DNA from: Tritrichomonas foetus
Lineage: Eukaryota; Parabasalia; Tritrichomonadida; Tritrichomonadidae
NCBI GenBank assembly: GCA_001839685.1
Contig: MLAK01001452.1
Coordinates: 1 to 15,359, forward strand
Direction: 5' to 3'
DNA: 15,359 nt
Position numbers and translations under genes: made by a program
Notes under the pieces: generated by a model
The model's database searches: none
Seen by the model: the letters and a program-made list of their open reading frames with translations, nothing else
What the model was told of the DNA's origin: nothing
In this document: piece by piece, positions 1-7,500 of the stretch
How positions within the stretch are numbered: the stretch's first letter is position 1
Layout of the letters: every line of letters starts with the position of its first letter

Positions 1-119
1 TTTATGATTTCGTTGGTTTTCTCATTCATGAATTTTGAGTTGGGATAAGTTGAAGCGAAGCTGCAACTTATCACAACTTATAGGTCTACTTACTATTTAT
101 GAACAAAAAAACAATAAAT
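1..119. other. 3' flank of the SAXO-like gene
   Basis: This stretch lies downstream of the TAG stop of the minus-strand gene at 120-1604. Read on the minus strand, a TAAA (positions 96-99 on the top strand) falls about 20 nt after the stop and could serve as the trichomonad-type UAAA polyadenylation signal. The rest holds the hairpin at 44-72, listed separately. No coding potential is seen. Confidence 0.4.
44..72. repeat. 29-nt near-perfect hairpin
   Basis: GATAAGTTG (44-52) is the exact reverse complement of CAACTTATC (64-72). Inside these arms, after one A/G mismatch, AGC (54-56) pairs with GCT (60-62) around a GAA loop. The right arm is then repeated directly as CAACTTATA (74-82). It sits about 50 bp past the stop of the SAXO-like gene, so it could be a transcript-end structure or part of a dispersed repeat. 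Confidence 0.6.
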
Positions 120-1604
120 CTAATCGAATTTGAAAGTTTTGAACCTAAAGTAATCTTGCTGTGTTGTTTTCCATTGATCAACCTGCCCGCCTGCAATATT
201 GATATGAGATTCTTGCAGGGAGTTGTTGATTGGTTTGTTTGCAACAGCACCTTTATGGTGAACGTAAGCGGCATGCGATTCACTCGTCATGTTGGTAAGT
301 GTTGGGTCTGCCGGTGTGATGGTGTGTTCATTATAATTCCAATTACATGGTTCTGTTGGCTGGACATTTTTGTGATGCACATAAGTAGCCTGTGATGTAG
401 TCATCATCGTTGAATGATCTGTATCATCATTTACCTTAGAATGATGAGCCGTGTTGAACATTCTGACCTCGGCTGGATCAATCCTTTGGTCCTCGCCCTG
501 CTCGCCCTTAAAAGTGTCACGATAAAGTGATCTCATTTCGCCATAGCCAGGTGCACCAATTGCTATATGGGTATTAGTTAAATGTAAATCAGCCTGCGGC
601 GTCCTGGTGATATGATGTGGTTGGTAGGCCTCTCTCGATTCGGATTGGAAAGTGTCTTTGCAATCTCTGAAATCGTGATGAGAAACAAAAGCGCTTCTCT
701 CGGCGGCCGCTGGAGGCTTGTACCCTTTGTATTCCTTAAATGTTTCATTGTATGATGTTTGTGTGTTGAGTGGTTCTTTTTTGCCGTCATATATTTGTGA
801 ACGAGAAAGTCGATCTCGAGCGGCTTTTGCAATTTGCGGGTCGATTGGCTGTATCGGCAATTTCACAAAATCTGTTTGATTCGTGGTTTGAAAATAGTTG
901 GCGTTCGAATCACCAATTTGAATTTGGGAGTTTCTGAGGCGAGTTAAACGTTCTTGTTGGTTGATTGGCTCTGGTCGAGAATTATAATTTACAAAATTTG
1001 CTTGATTTTCGGTTTGATATGTATTCGTGATATAGTCGCTACGAAGCGCTTCCCTTGCGCCATGACCTGATTGGAAGTTGGGGTTCATCGCGGCCGGAAT
1101 TGAGGATTGATATGGTTTATAAGAAGCTTGAGTGGTTGTTTCCCACTGGGAATGACCTCCACCCATTCCTAAATCGATATGCGATGATACAAGCTCTTGG
1201 TGAATTCCTGTACGAGGAAGATTTTGATCAGCCTGGATAGATTTTTTTTCGCGGAGTGAAGCTCGAGTTTCCATTGGTGATCCGTCACCTAGAACAAATG
1301 ACGATTTCATTAGTTGATCGCGCGTTCTGACTGGTTGTCTGGAATCCTCAATATTCGAATATTGTCGATATTTATCTTTTGTCTCAGAAATCATGTCGGA
1401 TCGCTCGTTTCCGGTGGTCCAATGCGTGCTTTGGAGTGTGGCTGTGTCTATATCACTTCGAACGTAATTTTCTGGTGATATTTGTTTGGCTTGAATTTCT
1501 GCTGAATATGTTGTTTCCCAATTCGTGGGAGCATTTGTTTTAACTGAGAATCCATCCATATTTTGAGGAATGTAGCGTTTTGGAAAAGAAGGTGTATCAA
1601 GCAT
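120..1604 (-). CDS. SAXO/TEX45-like axonemal microtubule repeat protein
   Basis: This encodes a 494-aa hydrophilic protein with no signal peptide or membrane segment. I take the ATG at 1602-1604; the frame is open further upstream to 1661, but only from a TTG. The protein is built of degenerate repeats with two halves. The first half is S-x-I-x-I/L-G: SSHIDLG ~140, NSQIQIGD ~225, SQIYDG ~269, NTHIAIG ~344, ESHINIAGG ~465. The second half is W/M-x-T-T-x-x-x-x-Y/F-x-x-x: WETTTQASYKPY ~154, YFQTTNQTDFVK ~237, MRSLYRDTF ~357, MMTTSQATYVHHK ~400, WKTTQQDYFRFK ~478. This pattern is typical of TEX45/SAXO5 and PPP1R32/SAXO4 proteins, which lie on or inside axonemal doublet microtubules, so a flagellar role is inferred. 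TCATT (minus strand, 1664-1660) is a possible initiator about 58 nt before the ATG. No catalytic residues are recognisable. Family placement rests on repeat pattern only. Confidence 0.6.
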   Translation of the reverse strand: MLDTPSFPKRYIPQNMDGFSVKTNAPTNWETTYSAEIQAKQISPENYVRSDIDTATLQSTHWTTGNERSDMISETKDKYRQYSNIEDSRQPVRTRDQLMKSSFVLGDGSPMETRASLREKKSIQADQNLPRTGIHQELVSSHIDLGMGGGHSQWETTTQASYKPYQSSIPAAMNPNFQSGHGAREALRSDYITNTYQTENQANFVNYNSRPEPINQQERLTRLRNSQIQIGDSNANYFQTTNQTDFVKLPIQPIDPQIAKAARDRLSRSQIYDGKKEPLNTQTSYNETFKEYKGYKPPAAAERSAFVSHHDFRDCKDTFQSESREAYQPHHITRTPQADLHLTNTHIAIGAPGYGEMRSLYRDTFKGEQGEDQRIDPAEVRMFNTAHHSKVNDDTDHSTMMTTSQATYVHHKNVQPTEPCNWNYNEHTITPADPTLTNMTSESHAAYVHHKGAVANKPINNSLQESHINIAGGQVDQWKTTQQDYFRFKTFKFD

Positions 1605-2208
1605 GCGGAAAAAATCTTCTAACGAGAAATAACGGATTATTTGAATATTTTGACACTTCAATGAATTTTTTCAGAAATTATCTGGTCATAATGGAATCAC
1701 ACCTTGAGTGATATATCTATGAGCAATTTTCACGAAAATATGATGGTGGAGTCTGTCATATATACATCAATAAAATATTAATTAATATCTTTAAAGTTAA
1801 ATAGGAAAGTAAATATAAATTAGTAGAAAGAATAGAACGTTTACAAATATTGAATGTATTGAATATTGGAAATGAGTTGTTTTCCAATTTAAAGAAAGAA
1901 ACACAATAATGTAGCACTGAAATCTTAACTTGGATACATACTGGATAGGCAAAATTCTATGTACATTGTGCTTTAAAAATAAACAGATGAGATATTTTAA
2001 ATATATTGGGAAAAAATTGTCAAAAAATATGATTCATCCCAGAAAAATTGAATCCGCCAATTTCAAGATCAATTTATTAAATTGTTAAAAATAATTGAAA
2101 GATTCGCATATTATTAGGGATGAAAAGTTAATTTGTGATAATAAATAGAGGATACCATAGGTAATGAAATCTCAGAGAGAAAAAAAAATAGTCGATCAGG
2201 AAACAAAG

Positions 2209-2271
2209 ATTCGACTTTTTCATGAAAAACTTTTTCATTGAGAAATCGATTATTTGATCAAAAAGTCGAAT
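2209..2271. repeat. 12-bp inverted repeat, 39-nt loop
   Basis: ATTCGACTTTTT (2209-2220) is perfectly complementary to AAAAAGTCGAAT (2260-2271). The loop contains the direct repeat CTTTTTCAT (2230-2238, overlapping a copy starting at 2215). No target-site duplication or ORF is associated with it, so it could be a cruciform, a tiny non-autonomous element remnant or a binding site. Confidence 0.5.
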
Positions 2272-2800
2272 TAAGAAATCATAAACAGTTCAGAGAATGA
2301 TTTCTCGACTTCAATGGCATTAGCCCATGCAAAAAATTGAAATTTTATTTTTTATCAAAGAATATGAATATGAAAAGGGAAATAATATTCATTGATGGAA
2401 TAATTATGCGAATATTCCTATTCGTTGATTTATTCATTTTGTTAGAAATTGTAACTTATCATAACTTTTTCTGATTATTTATTTTTTTTGACATCAATTC
2501 AATCAACTCAATCAATTCAAATTGTCATCCTATATTTCAAATTTCAATGATAGGTTGAAAATTGAATGATATTCATAACCCCTGTCCTTTATCAATCTTT
2601 TCTCCACAAAACCAGAGTAAGATACTCTTTTCTTTTATTCTAATAGAATATACAATCAATTTAATGTGCATGCAAATATTATTAGTATAGTTTATTCATT
2701 AGATTCTAAGATTGTCAGGTAAACATGTTTTTCCTTATCAACCCCAATCCTTTGAAAATATTAATTTATTCAAAATCAAGAAGGAAAAAACTCATTCTCT

Positions 2801-3179
2801 TCACAAAATTTCTTTCAATTTGCCTGTAATATTTTCTATGTGAGACAATGCTGTCAACCGCCTTCTGAAATTTCTATATTCGTTGATTGGTGAAATACTT
2901 TGGTCAAAAATCTCACAAAATTCAATGTTTTACAACAAACTTCTCAATTTTACAATACTTTATTATCCATTCATCTGGTTATGTGATTAAATTCACCTTC
3001 TCTGAATTGAAATTAATTCACCTATATTACACCTTTCCCTTTGTATTATTTAACCTAAATCACAATTTCTCTAACTTAATACACAATTTTTTGTATGTAA
3101 GTGCTCAAAAAAATCATTAATGCTTTTGATCACTCATTCTTCACAATTTGACTAAAATCCTCACAATTATTTTTCACAA
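2801..3179 (+). promoter_or_regulatory. Cluster of initiator-like TCACAA boxes
   Basis: TCACAA begins at 2801, 2913, 3060, 3141, 3161 and 3174, all on the strand of the Rab gene. TCA-Py-T/A is the known trichomonad initiator consensus, with transcription starting at the A. The last box lies about 66 nt before the ATG, longer than the usual short 5' leader. Which one is used cannot be told, and AT-rich sequence will yield some by chance. Confidence 0.35.
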
Positions 3180-3241
3180 AACAAGTTTTCTGAATACTAT
3201 GAATTTTCTTATCAAAAAAATATATCGCAGCAGGAAACAAA

Positions 3242-4105
3242 ATGCGCGCATCTCATATTCTTAAGCACAAAATCGTAATGATTGGTGATTCACTTGTCGG
3301 CAAAACTTCCCTTCTTCACCGCCTCACTCGCGACGCATTTTTATCCTCATGCCAATCAACTGTTGGAACAGGCTGCGGAACCTGGTCAACAGTTGTCGAA
3401 AATGACCCAATGTACCTCCAGATCTGGGACACAGCTGGACAAGAACGATATCGATCACTTGGTGGAATATTTTACCAGAATGCCGAAGCCGCTATTGTTG
3501 TTTTCTCAAAAGGTGACGCTCGCTCTGCCAAGAACGTAGAATCATGGGTGACTCAATTTCGTGCTGTTATGGGTACTTCTCCTTTCATCGCAATTGTTCA
3601 AAATAAATCCGATTTTGGAACCCCAGAAAAACACATTGATAGACCAAATAGCGCCCCAAATAGCTCACTCACAAATTTCAACGAAAACAGTTACAGTCCA
3701 TACAACAGTAATATTTCCTCATATTCACAACCAGTTTCATCAAAAAATATAATAACAGATAGCACAGATGATTCTTCATCTAGCCAGAGTATTATCAACC
3801 ACTCAAGTTCAGATCCTTATTCTGATGATTCCCAAACAGAAAGTGAAATCAATTCTTCTAAAACAGATGATGGACCAAACGTCAACAGCAACTCCGATGA
3901 CATTGATGTGGCAAAATGGGCCAAACAAAAAGGCTTCTTCTATATTGAAACATCGGCCAAAACAGGCGAAAATGTCCAGGAACTTTTTCAGACGGTTGCA
4001 AAGTCAATTTCCCAAAAGCTTGAAGCCCCATCAAAGCTTCTCATTCCACCAGCCACCATTCTCGCCATGCAGAATGCAAAGAAGACTGTTAAGCAGTGTT
4101 GTTAA
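3242..4105 (+). CDS. Rab-family small GTPase with large Ser/Asn-rich insert
   Basis: This 287-aa Rab-type GTPase has a complete set of nucleotide-binding motifs. The P-loop GDSLVGKT is at 15-22, switch I Thr40 in STVG, switch II WDTAGQERYRSL at 62-73, NKSD at 121-124 and ETSAKTG at 236-242. The C-terminal Cys-Cys (286-287) is a double-geranylgeranylation signal, so the protein is expected on a membrane of the secretory or endocytic system. The catalytic Gln67 is present. The spacing from NKSD to ETSAK is about 112 residues against roughly 27-30 in ordinary Rabs. The surplus, about residues 130-216, is Ser/Asn/Asp/Thr-rich and probably disordered. The subfamily is not assignable by eye. Its codons are more C-ended at the start than inside the insert. 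A TAAA at 4119-4122 follows the TAA stop and may direct polyadenylation. Confidence 0.93.
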   Translation: MRASHILKHKIVMIGDSLVGKTSLLHRLTRDAFLSSCQSTVGTGCGTWSTVVENDPMYLQIWDTAGQERYRSLGGIFYQNAEAAIVVFSKGDARSAKNVESWVTQFRAVMGTSPFIAIVQNKSDFGTPEKHIDRPNSAPNSSLTNFNENSYSPYNSNISSYSQPVSSKNIITDSTDDSSSSQSIINHSSSDPYSDDSQTESEINSSKTDDGPNVNSNSDDIDVAKWAKQKGFFYIETSAKTGENVQELFQTVAKSISQKLEAPSKLLIPPATILAMQNAKKTVKQCC

Positions 4106-4122
4106 GTAATTTTTTATATAAA

Positions 4123-4287
4123 ATGTTTGCGATAGTAGAGAATTTGTTTCTTCTTGTTTTTTCGTTGATTTTGCTTTTTATGAATCTTTACATTAGACAA
4201 TTGAGTATGGCGTTCAAAAAGGAAACTGGCCTTCATTTGAAGAGGCCTCCTTCTATAGCTGAGAATAATCAAAATGAATGCAAATAA
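4123..4287 (+). CDS. Possible 54-aa single-pass membrane microprotein
   Basis: This short ATG-initiated frame begins 17 nt after the Rab stop in a different frame and ends in TAA. Residues ~1-26 are strongly hydrophobic (FAIVENLFLLVFSLILLF), followed by a basic tail with KK, KRPP and a charged C-terminus. That is a plausible tail- or signal-anchored topology. No initiator motif is seen just upstream, so it may simply be Rab 3' UTR. I recognise no homologue; it is a weak candidate only. Confidence 0.25.
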   Translation: MFAIVENLFLLVFSLILLFMNLYIRQLSMAFKKETGLHLKRPPSIAENNQNECK

Positions 4288-4522
4288 TACTCAAGCGAGT
4301 AGTTTTCATATCAATCTGTATCATTTACGGTAAAATTGGAAAACAATTGAGAATTCAACTGATAGAAATTTATAATATTATAAAAATTATCATATTTTTT
4401 ACATATAATGTGTGAAATATGCATTGTCTAGTTCTTGTGATGTGATATTTGGGTTAAGGAAAGAAAAAAGAAATGATAGAAAAAATTAATCAAAAAAGCT
4501 CTCTTTAATGTGTAAAATAAAA
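4288..4522. other. Convergent 3' intergenic region
   Basis: This short AT-rich stretch lies between the Rab side (+) and the large minus-strand gene. A TTTA at 4504-4507 (TAAA on the minus strand) sits about 15 nt past the stop of the CYFIP-like gene and is a candidate polyadenylation signal. Nothing else is recognised. Confidence 0.4.
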
Positions 4523-7500
4523 TTATTCATCTCGCTTGATCAAGGCTTGGACAGCTGATGCAATAGATGAGATTGAGTATTCCATTGATGAATGGACAAG
4601 GTTGCAAACACTGATATAGTTTCCTAATATCTTTTCTTCCAAGGTGGCAAGATCTGTTGTTCTTTGGTTGAGAATCTTTGTACCAATATTAATGGCTCTT
4701 GAAAGTGGAACTTGATTGCATAAGTAAAGCAAGCAAGCAGCAAAAATGATGGCGCCATCACCAAAATTAGAATAAGCTCCTTTTCCATCTTTGTTGTCGC
4801 TTGCATAAACTTCCTTGAGGCAGTAAACAAATTCAAGAACACTCCAAATGCTTGCAATACCAGTGAGTGTTGGGAAATCAAGAACTGTTTGGCTCTTTTC
4901 TGCAAACAAATCCCAATTTTGTTGGATATTGTAAAGGATTTCTTGGAGGATGTTGGTAAGGAATGGTGGCGCAATTTCCTTCTCACTTGGGCATGGTTGT
5001 AAAGCAGCAAACATGTCTTTCTTGGCCTTGAATTCATTATCGAAAAGTGTGAATAAATCATCTTTTCGTGTATCAAGAGAATCTTTAGATGTCATGAAGA
5101 GGAATGCAAGTGTTTGTTGTTCAGATGAGCGTTTGATACCATAAGCAACATCCATCATTTCTGCAACAGCAACAACGTTTCCAATAGCGCGCATTGATTC
5201 GAAAAGCTTATCAATGAATGTCTCGCCAAGGAAACCTCTGTAAGCACCTTCAAAACGATCAAATGATTTATGGAAACCTGAACCAAGTGGTAAATCTGCA
5301 ATTCTTCGGATTCTACCTTTGCATGCAGAATAGATATTGACGAATCTCTGGAAAAGTTCACCAATGCATTCTCTAATATTATCAACAAGGATGTAAATGG
5401 CACCATCATCAAGAAGGGAGAATGTTTCTCTGAAGTGATCAACGGTTGCCATAACTGTTGTGTTCTTCAGTGGAAAGATGTCCTTGTTCTTGGCAAAGAA
5501 GCTATCGATTTTGGCAGTAGCGTGTGATGGTGGAAGCATTCTATATGGATTGATGTGAAGGAAGTATTTCGGAATCATAGTGTTGATTAAATGCTTGGTG
5601 ATTGCTTCTAATAAGCGTGATCGGAATGAATCTGGTGTGTGTGTCTTCAATGATGTGTGAATGAGCTGATCGAATGGATCTAGTGGAATATCATTATCGG
5701 CAAATAAAACATGAACTTCCTTAAGAATATCAATGAAACGGGTGAATGCAAAGATACCAAGAATACCATGGCCATCAACGATTGCGAACTGTGATTCAAT
5801 ACTCTTAATGAAGAGCTCATTTAATCTATGAGCGAAAGCAGCTTTGACATCTGTCTTATAAGCTTGCAAGAAGAGTTGGTTCTGTTGAAGAATGACAGCA
5901 ATCTTGGTGGCAAAAGAACCAGATGGTGGTGGTGGTTTCAAAAAGATAGAATTATCAAATCTATCGAAGAATCTGTTTGTTTGGAATGAAAGAATTTCCT
6001 TGAAAGCAAAGTCGGAAATCATGTTAGAAATTGTCATTAATGTCATGCTTGCTTCCTTCTTGATTTCTTCATAAAGATATCTACAATTCAAGTACTTAAC
6101 TGCAGTTGCAGCTGCATCATCATAGATGGAAAGTGGGAAGAAAACTGATGTAAGCAAGTCTTGGTTAGCTGGGTTATCAAGTGTATAGTTAATAAGTTGG
6201 TAAGGAAGAGAGCATGTGATTGGGAAGTAAACAGTAGATTGTGTTAAGTTCTTGACTTGATTTCTGTAGATATCAAGGAAATATTCTTTGTAGTAAAGGG
6301 AGGATTGATCACATGCCTTCCTGATTGTTTCACCTAAAGTCAATAATTGTGGATAATATTGTGTTGCATTGAGGAATTCATTAATTGCATCAACATCACT
6401 TTTATCAATTGTTTTAGCCATCATTTTGGTTGACATTAAGTTAGAATTATCAGGATTAACAAAAAGCTGCATTTGTGTTCTTAATAATTCGAGTGATGAA
6501 ATATGTGGTGGTGCTTCTAATTTTTCGATTGGATTCTTTCCAATGTCTTTCTTATTCTGTTTATTGGCTGTCATGTCAGAATCTGACTTGAATTTACCGA
6601 TTAAAGCACGAAGCCTTTGAATATCTGGTTTGATGAGATTCAAAACCTTTTCACTGCGGCTCATTACCTGCTCAAGAGTGTTTACAACAAACTCTTGGAT
6701 ATAATTAGAGATGTGTCTGTTAATGTATTTCACCCATGTTGGCATTTCTTTCTGGAGAAGGTCACGTGTTGAGCAGCAAATAGCAAGAATCAATGAAATA
6801 TATCCCTTTTCATCATCAGTGAGACCAAATCTCATGGCACGCTCGTATTGCGATGCTGGAAGCTTAAGGAGTTCCATAGCAGCTTCTTGGATGTTTGGAT
6901 TGTATGCAGCATTTGATGTTGTTTGTTCTTCTTGACCTGCTTGGTTACGTGGTCCTTCTGGAAGCTTTTGAACCAGAGATGTTTTATGGTCTGCACGAAG
7001 TGTTGCACTATGTTGTGGTTTCTTTTGTGGTTGTGGAGCTGGTTTGGCTGCTGGTTGTGGTGGTGGAGTTGGTTCTGGTTGCGGTTCAGGCTGTGGAGCT
7101 GGTTTGGCTGCTGGCTGTGGTGGTGGTGGTGGAACACTAGCAGGAGGCTTTGGTGATTGTGTTGGTGGAGCTGGTTGTTGTTTAGGTGGCTCTGGTGCAT
7201 TTCCTGCTGCAGCTGCACGTTTAGCAAATCTTGCGTTTAATTGATCAGCAAGTGACATTGTAGCTGCTGGTGGTGGCTTTGAAGCTGGTGGTGGATTGGA
7301 AGCATCAACCTTCTTAAGTTGTGGTCTGTTTCCGTTTGCAAGATCAGCAAGTGAAAGACCTTTTGATTGTGGTACACCAGGGCCTGCAGCTGGTGGTGGG
7401 GGAGGTGGAGGAGGAGGTGGTGGTGGTGGTGGTGGAGGAGGAGGCGGGGCACCATCTGGTGGTGGTGGCGGGACTGAAGCTGGTGGTGTTGGTGAAGCAG

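Larger units (their letters stand above)
1605..3241. other. Gene-poor divergent intergenic region
   Basis: This 1.6-kb AT-rich spacer separates the divergent SAXO-like (-) and Rab (+) genes. It contains the 12-bp inverted repeat at 2209-2271, the AACTTATC-type box at 2453-2467, a TCAAT-rich stretch around 2494-2520 and the TCACAA boxes before the Rab gene. The longest open frame (2887-3120) begins with TTG, has no ATG near its start and reads as hydrophobic AT-rich noise. I see no RNA gene. Confidence 0.6.

Noticed and set aside
1605..1661. N-terminal extension of the SAXO-like protein by 19 residues
   Set aside because: The extended start would be TTG (1659-1661), which is not a normal start in eukaryotic nuclear genes; the first ATG is at 1602-1604.
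2887..3120. 77-codon frame upstream of Rab
   Set aside because: Starts with TTG, has no Met near the start, and its composition is that of AT-rich spacer.
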